Of a stretch of 64,000 nucleotides of DNA, positions 16,150 to 25,284 are shown one piece after another. This DNA comes from Jeotgalicoccus nanhaiensis (GTDB taxonomy: Bacteria > Bacillota > Bacilli > Staphylococcales > Salinicoccaceae), in NCBI GenBank assembly GCA_004570955.1, contig SPPL01000006.1:47597-111596 (forward strand), read 5' to 3'. Both the position numbers and the translations under genes were made by a program. Numbering within the stretch: the first letter of the stretch is position 1; the number at the start of each line of letters is the position of its first letter. The notes below the pieces were generated by a model, which worked only from the letters and a program-made list of their open reading frames with translations, made no database searches and was not told the origin of the DNA.

Positions 16150-17325
16150 CTAATCTATCCGGTAGTGGTACTGGCTGACAATTTTTCCGTTAACAATACA
16201 TTCTGTAATAGTCGGATAATCGTCGAAAATTCTTATGACGTTTAAATCCGCTTTTTTACCTGGTGCAACCGAACCAATTTCATCGTCCATCTGCACTGCT
16301 TGGGCTGGATTCAGCGTAATTAGTTTGAAGCCGTCAACGAGCGGATAGCCTGCTTCTTTGTTTAACTTAAATACAGAGTGAAGCATGGCAGGCGGGTAAT
16401 AGTCGCTGCAGAGAATGGATACGCACCCTTCCATGATTGCGTCTTTTGCGTTTAAATTACCCGAGTGCGAACCGCCGAGCATAATGTTAGGTGCTCCGGC
16501 GAGCGTATACATGCCCTTGCCGTGAGCGTATTTTGCAACTTCCATCGTGATTGGAAATTCGCTGATCGTCGTTGCCAGCGTTTCATTAAAATCAATTTTC
16601 TCTGTTGCATCATCGTCATGAGATGCCACTGCGATGCCTTTTGAACGTGCCAGTTCCGACATCGTTTCCATTTCTTCAACTGACAGTCTGTTCATTTCTT
16701 TTTTATTTTCAATCTGTTTATTAATTTCTTCATCAGAAAGATCCTGGTAGCCTTTCATCGTGTGACGGTACTTTTCAATATCGCGGTACTGTCCCTGACC
16801 GGGTGTGTGATCCATAAAACTCAAGAGATGGACACGCCCTTTTTCAATATGGTCTTTGATGGTGCTGACCATGCCGAGTGAATCCAGCTCAAAACGCGCA
16901 TGCAGACGGTGACGGATTAAGTGTTTCTCAGAATGCGTGCGGTGGATTGCATGAATCAGTTTATCCACATTATCCGGCTGCCTGACCGGTTTGTGTCCGA
17001 ATAAATCCTGTTTATATATCGATAAAGAATGAAACATTGTTGTAATGCCGTGCGAGCTTAAAATTCTTTCCGACTCTTTTATACCGATATTAAAATCCAT
17101 TACTGTCGTTGGACGCGGTGCAATAATGCCTTCAATATAATCGGAATGAATATCGATAAATCCTGCAGTCACATAACCGCCTTTAGCATCGATAACTCTC
17201 TGATGACCTTCAGTATCCGCCTCTGCCATTGGGATAATTGTTTTAATTGTGTCACCTTCGACCACGACTGCATGATTTTCTAAAATTTCTGTCTCTGTTA
17301 TGACGCTGCTGTTTATAATAATCAA
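16150..17325 (-). CDS. phnM: Alpha-D-ribose 1-methylphosphonate 5-triphosphate diphosphatase PhnM
   Basis: A 391-residue amidohydrolase-superfamily enzyme that removes diphosphate from the ribosyl phosphonate triphosphate. Family motifs DIHSDYIEG near residue 58, the catalytic segment SHDDD and SDYYPPAM late in the barrel are all present. The start ATG follows a TTGTCACC-rich leader with AGAGGTG. It lies 13 bases after phnK and 10 before phnL, in an unbroken minus-strand operon. Confidence 0.94.
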   Translation of the reverse strand: MIIINSSVITETEILENHAVVVEGDTIKTIIPMAEADTEGHQRVIDAKGGYVTAGFIDIHSDYIEGIIAPRPTTVMDFNIGIKESERILSSHGITTMFHSLSIYKQDLFGHKPVRQPDNVDKLIHAIHRTHSEKHLIRHRLHARFELDSLGMVSTIKDHIEKGRVHLLSFMDHTPGQGQYRDIEKYRHTMKGYQDLSDEEINKQIENKKEMNRLSVEEMETMSELARSKGIAVASHDDDATEKIDFNETLATTISEFPITMEVAKYAHGKGMYTLAGAPNIMLGGSHSGNLNAKDAIMEGCVSILCSDYYPPAMLHSVFKLNKEAGYPLVDGFKLITLNPAQAVQMDDEIGSVAPGKKADLNVIRIFDDYPTITECIVNGKIVSQYHYRID

Positions 17326-17338
17326 AAATTGTCACCTC

Positions 17339-18181
17339 TTATAAGATTGAGTAAACTAACTGCTGAGTATATTTATGCTGCGGGTCTTCCAGAATCTGAT
17401 CGGTAATTCCGTGCTCGATGACCCGGCCGTCAAGCATAACTATGGTCCGGTCACAGAGCATGCGGATAATCGCAAGGTCGTGAGATACGACAATCATACT
17501 GACACCCATGTCGCGCTGAATTTCTTTAATTAATTCCAGCACATCTGCTTGCACTGATAAGTCGAGGCCGGTTGTAACTTCATCCAGCAATAATATCGGC
17601 GGGTAATTCGACAGCGCCTTAGCGATTTGCACGCGCTGCTGCATACCGCCGGAGAAATTTTTCGGTGCTTCGTATTTACGGCTGAGCGCAATGTTAACTT
17701 TCTCAAGGAAGTGATCTGCCCGGTCTGTCATCTGCCCGACGTTGCGGTTTCCGCTCGCAATCAGTTTTTCTGCGATATTAGTCACCGATGAAAAATCCAT
17801 CTTTAAACCCTGAAGCGGGTTCTGATACACCATACCGAGCTGCTCGTTGCGGATCTGTCTCTTTTTCTGGCTGGAGACGTCGAAGGCATTGCCTTCAATG
17901 CTCGCGTCACCTGGCAGTATATATTCACCGCCAGTCGCTTCCTGATCAAAGTACAGCGTCTTCATTAAAGTGCTTTTCCCGCTGCCGCTCTCACCGACAA
18001 TGCCGAGAATTTCACCTTTATACAAGTCGAGTGACGCGTTCCTCACTGCATACACTGTATGGCATTCAGGACACATATTTTTTTGCAGTTCGGCATCAGT
18101 TTCCCTGCAATAGTCACAGCCGCTGCCAAATTTTTTCGATAAATCTCTCAATGACAATACAACTTCATCATTTGCCGGCAT
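17339..18181 (-). CDS. phnK: C-P lyase ATPase PhnK with a four-cysteine N-terminal insert
   Basis: A 280-residue ABC-like ATPase that docks on the C-P lyase core and stimulates turnover. Walker A is GESGSGKST near residue 63, with FSGGMQQRV and LLLDEVTTGLD later. Between the first strand and the ATPase core it has two CxxC pairs, C22-x2-C25 and C37-x2-C40 (CDYC, CPEC), a likely zinc or iron-sulfur knuckle absent from E. coli PhnK. PhnJ beside it has lost three of its four functional cysteines, so the insert deserves attention. phnK starts 14 bases before the end of phnJ, with GAGGAGG as ribosome site. Confidence 0.92.
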   Translation of the reverse strand: MPANDEVVLSLRDLSKKFGSGCDYCRETDAELQKNMCPECHTVYAVRNASLDLYKGEILGIVGESGSGKSTLMKTLYFDQEATGGEYILPGDASIEGNAFDVSSQKKRQIRNEQLGMVYQNPLQGLKMDFSSVTNIAEKLIASGNRNVGQMTDRADHFLEKVNIALSRKYEAPKNFSGGMQQRVQIAKALSNYPPILLLDEVTTGLDLSVQADVLELIKEIQRDMGVSMIVVSHDLAIIRMLCDRTIVMLDGRVIEHGITDQILEDPQHKYTQQLVYSIL

Positions 18182-19019
18182 TGTTCACAGCCTCCTCGTT
18201 CAGCTTCTCAAGCATGTAGCTCGTATCGTTGGTCAGGTAGTACGTTTCTCCTGTTTTCTCGTCCTGAAGTTCATCCATGTAGACGCCGGTTAAACCTGAC
18301 TTGCGGCAGACTTTATCTTCAAATTGTTCAACTTCAAATGGATAATCTTCAAAAGCGAGTGATTCCACTTTGGTGTACGGCGGTACGGCGTGAATTTTCT
18401 TCTCACGCCCGGCACCGAGGAGAATAAGTCCTTCGTTGTAGTTCATCTTCGGATTATCAAATCTCGGAATCGGGCTCGGTGCCATAACATAGCGGTCATT
18501 TACCATGACCGGATAGTCGGCATCATCTGTAATGTGGCCGTATTTCATAATCTGCTCAAATAATTTTATAAATGCTCCGCTGTATTCTTTATCACCGTGC
18601 AGCATTTTTGTTTTGCGCTCGCTGACTTCAACGGTTCTTAACGGTTCCGGCATCGGCACCTGCAGCACTAAAATCTGAAAAGGCTTCAGCGGAACTTCCG
18701 GGATTCTGTGACGCGACTGAATCAGTGAGGCTTCCGATGTATGAATGGTTTCTTTTACGCCTGTTGTGCTCTGTATTAAATTGCGGATATTAACAGCGTT
18801 GACGGATTCGTCCGAGCCCTGGTCGATAACTTTTAAAATATCTTCCCGGCCGACGAGTGACAGCGTCAGCTGCAGGCCGCCTGTTCCCCATCCTCTGGCA
18901 ATCGGCAGTTCACGTGACGCAAATGGTACCTGATAGCCCGGAATTGCGATTGCTTTTAATGTTTTTCTGCGTATTTCTTTTTTTGAGTGTTCATCTAAAA
19001 ATGCGAAGTTCTGACTCAC
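18168..19019 (-). CDS. phnJ: C-P lyase subunit PhnJ lacking most radical-SAM cysteines
   Basis: A 283-residue PhnJ by overall sequence: GWGTGG, TSEASLIQSRHRIPE, PSPIPRFDNPKM and AGREKKIHAVPPYTKV are all kept. In E. coli PhnJ, C241, C244 and C266 bind the 4Fe-4S cluster and C272 forms the thiyl radical. A gap-free alignment of the C-terminus puts C238, S241, T263 and M269 at these positions, and C238 is the only cysteine in the whole protein. The rest of the gene shows no decay. Either it is inactive or the cluster is held differently. It overlaps phnI (4 bases) and phnK (14 bases). Confidence 0.92.
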   Translation of the reverse strand: MSQNFAFLDEHSKKEIRRKTLKAIAIPGYQVPFASRELPIARGWGTGGLQLTLSLVGREDILKVIDQGSDESVNAVNIRNLIQSTTGVKETIHTSEASLIQSRHRIPEVPLKPFQILVLQVPMPEPLRTVEVSERKTKMLHGDKEYSGAFIKLFEQIMKYGHITDDADYPVMVNDRYVMAPSPIPRFDNPKMNYNEGLILLGAGREKKIHAVPPYTKVESLAFEDYPFEVEQFEDKVCRKSGLTGVYMDELQDEKTGETYYLTNDTSYMLEKLNEEAVNNAGK

Positions 19020-20095
19020 TGTCTTTCCTCCTTGCCCTGACGCATACGGTCGAGTTTTGATTGGAATGTAACGTAGTGCGGCAGTTTTAAGTGTGAAACA
19101 AAACCTGTCGATTCAACTGAATCAATATGATATAAAACAAATTCATCATCACTCGTAGCGACACCCGGTTCCGGATGCTCGAGACTGTAATCCAATACGC
19201 TCATGGCGATGGCTTTCGTTTCATTTTGGCCAAAGACAAGACCGTAGCCGATTTTAATCATCAGATCTTTTTCACCGGCATCCGAATCATCTTCATCTAA
19301 GTCCGGCATAAAACCGTCTATTTCAGTGACTTCATAATCACCAATAAAATACTCGCCGTAATCATCATCTAAATCGACATGAACAGGCTGCTGGCCGACA
19401 CGGCATTCTCCTATATTCGGATGGGAAGCAATCCCGTAACCTCGAATTTCAGCATAGCCGAGCGACGTCACTGCACCAGTCTGGCCGCGGGTTAATGCCT
19501 GCAGTCTCTGACTTCTCGTACTCGGATACTCGATCGCCTTTTTCGTAATATCGTCCGGTTCATCATTATTTTCCGGTTCACGAACGAAGAGCCCTTCTTC
19601 CTCTAAATAATCGATGACTTTCGGCAGTTTATCGAGGTCATAATTAAACGGAATCTCTTTGCAATCCACCGATTCTCGAGGTCCGTCTGTCACTTCTTTT
19701 AATGAATCATCTAAAAGGCGGTGGGTGAAGTCTGAAGTGGCACCGAGGATCTGTCCGCCCGGTATGTCTTTAAAGCTCGCAGACACGCGGCGTTCAACGA
19801 ACATTTCTCTCGTGTCCGTTACCGTTGAATAATATAATCTCGGTAAGGTCGAACGATGCGCACGCATCAGGAACACTGCTTCTTCCATATTTCCTTCCGC
19901 CTGCTTGATTGCGAGTGCCGCTATATCACGGTCATAAAAACTCGCTTCGCTCATGACCTGGTTGATCAGCTGGCGCATATTTGTTTTAATATTTTCAACA
20001 TCGATGTCGGCTCCATCTTCAAGCCGTCTGTTTTTATATAAAATCACCGAGTTATTGATAGCATGTGCGCCGCCTTTAACCGCAACGTAACCCAT
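19016..20095 (-). CDS. phnI: C-P lyase core subunit PhnI
   Basis: A 359-residue subunit of the PhnGHIJ core; with PhnG, H and L it transfers phosphonate to the ribose of ATP, and alone it acts as a purine nucleosidase. Conserved parts include GYVAVKGG at the start, the RVSASFKDIPGGQ.LGATSDF segment and C-terminal LYHIDSVESTGFVSHLKLPHY, which holds the metal-site histidines. The start follows the phnH stop directly, and the end overlaps phnJ by 4 bases. Confidence 0.94.
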   Translation of the reverse strand: MGYVAVKGGAHAINNSVILYKNRRLEDGADIDVENIKTNMRQLINQVMSEASFYDRDIAALAIKQAEGNMEEAVFLMRAHRSTLPRLYYSTVTDTREMFVERRVSASFKDIPGGQILGATSDFTHRLLDDSLKEVTDGPRESVDCKEIPFNYDLDKLPKVIDYLEEEGLFVREPENNDEPDDITKKAIEYPSTRSQRLQALTRGQTGAVTSLGYAEIRGYGIASHPNIGECRVGQQPVHVDLDDDYGEYFIGDYEVTEIDGFMPDLDEDDSDAGEKDLMIKIGYGLVFGQNETKAIAMSVLDYSLEHPEPGVATSDDEFVLYHIDSVESTGFVSHLKLPHYVTFQSKLDRMRQGKEERQ

Positions 20096-20656
20096 TTAAA
20101 GCACCTCCACTTTTGTCGTTCTCGGAATGACCACCGTATTATTTTCTTTATCGGTCAGTATTAAATCGATGCCGAGCGGAAACTCTTTGCAGACTTCATT
20201 TCTGAGTGCAAACCAGCTGCTCGGGAAAGATAATTGAATATCTGTCGACTCTTTAATACCGGGACCGCTGAGGCGATAAGCCTGCCCTTTGCCGATACTT
20301 TCTATATCGATTAGCAGCGTTGCTGACTTTTCAGGAGAAATTAACACACCCTTCATCACTTCCTTAAAATACTCCGCTTTTAAATCTGCTTCTTTAGTCA
20401 CTAAAAAATCTGCTGACGAATAATCTTTATTCGGAAGACCGCCGGTTAATACTTTTAATTCTTGCCGCATCGTTTTATCTGCTGAATAAAATGAGATTTC
20501 ATTATCGAATAAGGTCATAGCAGTCAGCAGTGCCGCATTGCTGAAACCCGTATAATTCTTAACATCTTCAGTTATTATTTCAACATGCCCCGGCCGGCTT
20601 GCCGCATTGATCAGCTGACGGTAGATCTGCTGTGTTGTATGTACAATTGTATTCAC
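20096..20656 (-). CDS. phnH: C-P lyase core subunit PhnH
   Basis: A 186-residue subunit, the size of E. coli PhnH, sharing its fold landmarks: RQLINAASRPGHVE near the N-terminus, TLLIDIESIGKGQAYRLSGPGI in the middle and a C-terminal LGIDLILTD. It belongs to the PhnGHIJ core. It follows phnG by 10 bases and abuts phnI. Confidence 0.92.
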   Translation of the reverse strand: MNTIVHTTQQIYRQLINAASRPGHVEIITEDVKNYTGFSNAALLTAMTLFDNEISFYSADKTMRQELKVLTGGLPNKDYSSADFLVTKEADLKAEYFKEVMKGVLISPEKSATLLIDIESIGKGQAYRLSGPGIKESTDIQLSFPSSWFALRNEVCKEFPLGIDLILTDKENNTVVIPRTTKVEVL

Positions 20657-20666
20657 CGTTATCCTC

Positions 20667-21086
20667 CTAGTCGTTCATCATTTCGAAGCTGACTTTAGTT
20701 TGCAAAATTTTCTCTGTTTTTTCTGCAATATCATTTGCTTCAATATTTTTAAGCGATTTTAAAATGTCATTTAACTCCGCTGTAAATTTGTCCAGTTTAA
20801 AACTTAAATCGATAAAAGCCATAGCCTCCGACAATTCGTTATCCGAACCTTTCACGAGACCCGTGCCTACAGTTGAGCCATGTCTGATTTTTGTTTCAGT
20901 AATCAGCACTTCACCCATATAAAATAAAGAATTTTTCGCATGTTCTCTCGTCTTCATCATAACCAGACCTTCACTCGGCTCACTGATGATTTCGAAGTCC
21001 AATGCTTCTTTAAAATTGTTATAGAAATCGATCGCCTCTGTTCTGCCGTACTTGGAAAAAATACGTGTCCATAATTTTCTGTCCAT
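20667..21086 (-). CDS. phnG: C-P lyase core subunit PhnG
   Basis: A 139-residue protein of PhnG size, with MVKTREHA-like MMKTREHAKNSLFYMGEVLITE and the typical STVGTGLVKGSDNELSEAMAFID stretch. It is the first gene of the C-P lyase operon, with a strong AAGGAGG site 7 bases before the ATG. A terminator separates it from the upstream regulator, so it should have its own promoter. Confidence 0.92.
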   Translation of the reverse strand: MDRKLWTRIFSKYGRTEAIDFYNNFKEALDFEIISEPSEGLVMMKTREHAKNSLFYMGEVLITETKIRHGSTVGTGLVKGSDNELSEAMAFIDLSFKLDKFTAELNDILKSLKNIEANDIAEKTEKILQTKVSFEMMND

Positions 21087-21134
21087 GTCACAACCTCCTT
21101 ATGAATTAATCCTAACTTGTTGCCAAGCAGGTGG

Positions 21135-21162
21135 ACTTTAAGTATTGGTAAAGGAATGTAAA
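21135..21162 (-). promoter_or_regulatory. Candidate promoter of the phn operon
   Basis: Minus strand TTTACA, 16-base spacer, TAAAGT. An imperfect 14-base palindrome, TTGATAATTGTTAA (21170-21183), lies just upstream of the -35 and might be an operator for the GntR regulator. A Pho box was not recognised. Confidence 0.4.
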
Positions 21163-21205
21163 CGTTGGATTGATAATTGTTAATTCAGGATGACTGCATA
21201 AAAAA

Positions 21206-21231
21206 AGACCGGAACTCTTGAGTTCCGGTCT
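21206..21231 (-). terminator. Terminator between GntR regulator and phnG
   Basis: Arms AGACCGGAACT / AGTTCCGGTCT with a 4-base loop, followed on the minus strand by TTTTTTT. It overlaps the last codon of the regulator gene and separates it from phnG. Confidence 0.9.
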
Positions 21232-21971
21232 CAGCTCTCATCTGACAGCTGATGTTTAAACAAATCGCTTCTGTATAATATTTTTACCCGCTCCAGACAA
21301 TCACCCGTCTGCTTATCATAGGTATCTGTTTCAAAGACCAGCAAAGGAACGAGTTCACTGCAGTTTAAAATCTTCATCTCTTCCAGTGTCGGAAATTGAG
21401 TAGAGATAATGCGATCTTTACTGCTTAACTGCTCGTGTCCTGAAGTTTTAAAATAGGTGTAAACGGACTGCAGACTATCTTTATCGCTGTATATATCCGG
21501 AAACAGGTCTTCCCTTATGTAAGAGCTGTGAATCGCACAGGGAACTTCATTGACAATTCTAAGACGCGCCACTTTAAATATTTTTACGTGATCCGCTGTT
21601 CCGAGTGACTTACTGTAATATTCCCGTTCTTTTTCAGAGGCATAATCGGCGTAAATAATCCGGCTTTCGTACGGGATATTCTGCTCCTTCATTTTTTCAG
21701 AAAAGCTCGTCGTGCCTGTAACAGCAAATTCAATCGTCGGCAAAGGTTCATTAACGAAACGCCCCACGCCTTGTCTGCCATAAACAATACCCATTTTCTC
21801 CAGTTGCACCAGCGCATTTCGCGCATCGATCCGCTTCGCCCGGTATTCTTCAGCCAGCTCATTTTCACTCGGCAGTTTATCACCGGGTCCGAGTTCTCCC
21901 TGCAAAATCATTTCCTGAACTCTCGTCCTGATTAAGGTTTCTTTTGTTATTTCCATATTATTCAAAGACAC
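21231..21971 (-). CDS. GntR/HutC-family regulator with UTRA domain, probable PhnF-type
   Basis: A 246-residue regulator with an N-terminal winged helix (about 8-75: PGDKLPSENELAEEYRAKRIDARNA, then GIVYGRQGVGRFV) and a C-terminal UTRA ligand domain. It lies directly upstream of phnG in the same orientation, matching PhnF regulators of phosphonate loci; the ligand is unknown. The start is GTG at 21971, 7 bases after AAGGAG. It could also act on the divergent xpt promoter 200 bases away, but PurR-like sites there suggest otherwise. Confidence 0.8.
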   Translation of the reverse strand: MSLNNMEITKETLIRTRVQEMILQGELGPGDKLPSENELAEEYRAKRIDARNALVQLEKMGIVYGRQGVGRFVNEPLPTIEFAVTGTTSFSEKMKEQNIPYESRIIYADYASEKEREYYSKSLGTADHVKIFKVARLRIVNEVPCAIHSSYIREDLFPDIYSDKDSLQSVYTYFKTSGHEQLSSKDRIISTQFPTLEEMKILNCSELVPLLVFETDTYDKQTGDCLERVKILYRSDLFKHQLSDES

Positions 21972-22079
21972 AATTCAGCTCCTTACGACACGATAAATTT
22001 ATTATACATGGCCGCTTAAATTCATCCTAATAATATCAATAACCGAATATTATTATATTTTTACACAATATATTAAACT

Positions 22080-22123
22080 AAATATGAACTTTATTAAAAT
22101 TTATTGTTGATAAGTTCGTTATT
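22080..22123 (+). promoter_or_regulatory. Candidate PurR operator: inverted pair of PurBoxes
   Basis: Two 14-base sites resemble the Gram-positive PurBox (AWWWCCGAACWWT): 22080-22093 with core GAAC, and 22110-22123 inverted (GTTCG on the plus strand). They are exactly 16 bases apart, the usual spacing of PurR half-operators. A third, AATAACCGAATATT near 22038-22051, is a closer match. The second box covers the xpt -35. Confidence 0.6.
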
Positions 22124-22134
22124 TCTGTTAATAT
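22107..22134 (+). promoter_or_regulatory. Promoter of xpt-pbuX
   Basis: TTGATA (22107-22112), a 16-base spacer and TAATAT (22129-22134). It overlaps the second PurBox, which fits repression by PurR. No guanine riboswitch core is present between it and xpt. Confidence 0.5.
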
Positions 22135-22136
22135 AA

Positions 22137-22756
<620 letters not shown>

Positions 22757-22757
<1 letters not shown>

Positions 22758-24043
22758 TGGCTCAGGAATCAAACGTTAAAGATTTCTCGCTCGGTCTGCA
22801 GCATGTACTTGCCATGTATGCCGGCGCAGTTATCGTTCCGCTGATTGTCGGCAACGCCATCGGTTTAACACCTGCCCAGCTGACCTACTTGATTTCCATC
22901 GATATTATGATGTGCGGGGTGGCAACAATTCTTCAGGTTTGGAAGAATAAGTTCTCCGGCATCGGTTTACCCGTCGTACTCGGATGTACGTTTACCGCCG
23001 TTGGACCAATTATTAACATCGCCAACACCTACAGCATTCAGTCCGTTTACGGTGCTATTTTAGTATCGGGTTTAATCGTAGTGCTGATTGCTTCTTTTTT
23101 CAGTAAATTGATACGGTTTTTCCCACCGGTTGTGACCGGCAGTGTGGTGACGACTATCGGACTGACACTTATACCGGTAGCGATAAATGACCTCGCCGGC
23201 GGCCAGGGGGCTGAAGACTTTGGTTCGGCTGTCAATTTATTTTTAGGCTTTTCGACTTTAATTATTATTTTGATCATTTTAAAATTTGCTAAAGGTTTCT
23301 TTGGTTCAATCGCCATATTAACAGGAATTATTATCGGAACAGTAATCGGCGCCTTTTTCGGGCGTGTTGATTTCACACCGGTGCTTGAAGCATCATGGCT
23401 GCATTTACCGCAAGTGTTTTACTTCGGCACTCCGGAATTCCATCTGCTGCCGATTTTAACTATGACACTGGTTGCTTTAGTCAGCCTTGTTGAATCGACG
23501 GGTGTGTATTTTGCACTTGGAGATATTACTGAGAAGAAAATTAAAGGCGATGATTTAAAACGCGGCTACCGCGCAGAAGGAATGGCAATTATTTTAGGCG
23601 GTCTCGTCAATGCTTTCCCTTATACGACGTTTTCTCAAAACGTCGGTCTGATTCAAATATCAGGTGTCCGCAGAAATAAAATTATTTATATTGCCGGCGC
23701 CATGCTGATTATTCTAGGACTTGCTCCAAAAATCGGTGCAGCAACGCTGGCAATACCGGGGCCTGTTCTCGGCGGTGCTATGCTCGCCATGTTCGGCATG
23801 GTAATCAGTGCAGGAATTAAAATGCTGTCACATGTTGATTTAAACAAACAGGAAAATATGGTGATTGTGGCAATCTCTCTTGGTATGGGACTTGCTGTGA
23901 CCGTCGTACCCGACCTCTTCGCTGTCCTGCCTGACAACCTTTCAGTCATTACATCAAGCGGAATTGTGATGGGCAGTATGACAGCCATTATACTCAACGC
24001 AGTCTTTAACTTTAAATCTATTATTAATCCGCGAAATATATAG
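22757..24043 (+). CDS. pbuX: Xanthine permease (NCS2 family)
   Basis: A 428-residue NCS2/UraA-type nucleobase:cation symporter with about 12-14 membrane segments; motifs QHVLAMYAGAVIVPL, ESTGVYFALGDI and the NCS2 signature region VLGGAMLAMFGMVISAGI. With xpt it forms the standard xanthine salvage operon. A GC-rich terminator follows within 5 bases. Confidence 0.95.
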
Positions 24044-24047
24044 AGGA

Positions 24048-24080
24048 GCACGCACCGGACTTGCCGGTGCGTGCTTTTTT
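24048..24080 (+). terminator. Terminator of xpt-pbuX
   Basis: Perfect stem GCACGCACCGG / CCGGTGCGTGC with a 5-base loop, then TTTTTT. A hairpin-repeat array starts 9 bases later. Confidence 0.93.
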
Positions 24081-24088
24081 ATGGTGTG

Positions 24089-24264
24089 CGTGCCACCGTG
24101 GGTTCTCGGCGGCGCGCAAAGAGTGTCTTCGTGCCACCGTGGGTTCTCGGCGGCGCGCAAAGGGTGTCTTCGTGCCACCGTGGTTTTTCGATGGCGCGCA
24201 AGGAGCGTTCTCGTGCCGCCGTGGGTTCTCGGTGGCACGCAAGGAGCGTTCTCGTGCCACCGTC
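24089..24264. repeat. Tandem hairpin array I, 41-bp period, 4.3 copies
   Basis: Units begin at 24089, 24130, 24171, 24212 and 24253 (partial). Each starts CGTGCCRCCG, has a loop TGGGTTCT and a return arm CGGYGGCRCG, forming a 10-bp stem and then a 13-base linker. The array is much richer in GC than its surroundings. Some stem changes are matched by wobble or compensating changes. It is non-coding: long frames read through it only because 41-bp repeats lack stops. Sequence 24265-24341 before luxS shows nothing else I can name. Confidence 0.9.
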
Positions 24265-24341
24265 AGTTACTCCCGGTTGCCATTCCGCTTCAAGTTGTAA
24301 TAAGATTAACTTAAGTAAACAATTTAGGGAGTGTATGATAT

Positions 24342-24806
24342 ATGAAGAAAATGAACGTTGAAAGTTTTAACCTGGATCACACAAAAGTGGCGGCACCTTA
24401 TATTAGACTCGCAGGAACAAACGAAGGACAGTACGGAGATACAATTTATAAATACGATATCCGTTTCTGCCAGCCTAACAAAGAGCATATGGATATGCCT
24501 GCACTTCACTCAATTGAACATCTAATGGCTGAAAATATTCGCAACCATCACGAACGTGTTGTTGATTTAAGTCCTATGGGATGTCAGACAGGATTTTATC
24601 TTTCAGTATTAAACGATGAAGATAAAGCAGGCATTGAAAATGTTATGGAGAAAACATTGAACGATGTCCTTGAAGCAACTGAAGTTCCTGCATGTAATGA
24701 AGTACAGTGCGGATGGGCAGCGAGCCACAGCTTAGAAGGTGCGAAAGAAATCGCGCGCAAAATGCTTGAAGGACGCGACAGCTGGAGCACAGTATTTGCT
24801 GAATAA
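24342..24806 (+). CDS. luxS: S-ribosylhomocysteine lyase LuxS
   Basis: A 154-residue enzyme that splits S-ribosylhomocysteine to homocysteine and the AI-2 precursor DPD. The metal site HSIEH, the catalytic Cys in MGCQTGFY and the Cys/His-rich [14 protein letters not shown] end are intact. GGGAG lies 11 bases before the ATG; the ATG at 24351 is an alternative start. It is flanked on both sides by 41-bp hairpin arrays. Confidence 0.97.
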   Translation: MKKMNVESFNLDHTKVAAPYIRLAGTNEGQYGDTIYKYDIRFCQPNKEHMDMPALHSIEHLMAENIRNHHERVVDLSPMGCQTGFYLSVLNDEDKAGIENVMEKTLNDVLEATEVPACNEVQCGWAASHSLEGAKEIARKMLEGRDSWSTVFAE

Positions 24807-24821
24807 TATTTAGATTATGAT

Positions 24822-25060
24822 CGGGATACATGTGATTCGGCGTCATATCAATCCCAGAGAGTTGGGATACATATGAGAGGCTGTCATACCAACCCCAGAG
24901 AGCTGGGATACACATAAACGGAGCTCATATCAACCCTAAGAAGCTGGGATACATATGAACGGAACTCATATCAACCCCAAGAAGCTGGGATACACATGAA
25001 CGGAGCTCATATCAACCCCAGACAACCAGGATACACATGAGCGGAAGTCATACCAACTCC
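24822..25060. repeat. Tandem hairpin array II, 41-bp period, 5 full copies plus decayed ends
   Basis: Full units start at 24843, 24884, 24925, 24966 and 25007; a decayed half copy precedes them right after the luxS stop, and another follows at 25048. Each unit opens TCATAYCAA, folds CCCAG against CTGGG and closes with ATATGA or ACATGA. This gives a 34-base hairpin (symmetry centre between positions 17 and 18), followed by a 7-base linker such as ACGGAGC. Apart from the terminator at 25121, I see nothing in 25061-25284. Confidence 0.9.
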
Positions 25061-25120
25061 CCAACAAATCCGGTCTAAATTCTATATAGATCACCAAAAA
25101 ATTAGGTCTCGCTCAAACAT

Positions 25121-25164
25121 AAAACAGCTCAGATATCTTTAATTCAAGATATTTAAGCTGTTTT
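25121..25164. terminator. Terminator after luxS and its repeat array
   Basis: Outer arms AAAACAGCT/AGCTGTTTT and inner arms ATATCTT/AAGATAT around a 6-base loop, followed by T-rich sequence. Confidence 0.8.
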
Positions 25165-25284
25165 ATTTATTCAAGTTTTTTAATCACCTTTCCTGACTGT
25201 GATTCATCATTTCAATTTACTTACGCGTGTGACAAGCGTAAAATATACAGGATAATCTATAAAATAAGAAAGAGGTTTTCCGTA

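Noticed and set aside
24061..24300. Protein-coding frames of 77-96 codons across array I
   Set aside because: They exist on both strands and in several frames because a 41-bp repeat without stops opens all frames; they have no ribosome sites and start inside the terminator or repeats.
24089..25060. CRISPR array
   Set aside because: Units are contiguous 41-bp repeats with no unique spacers, and no cas genes are in the window.
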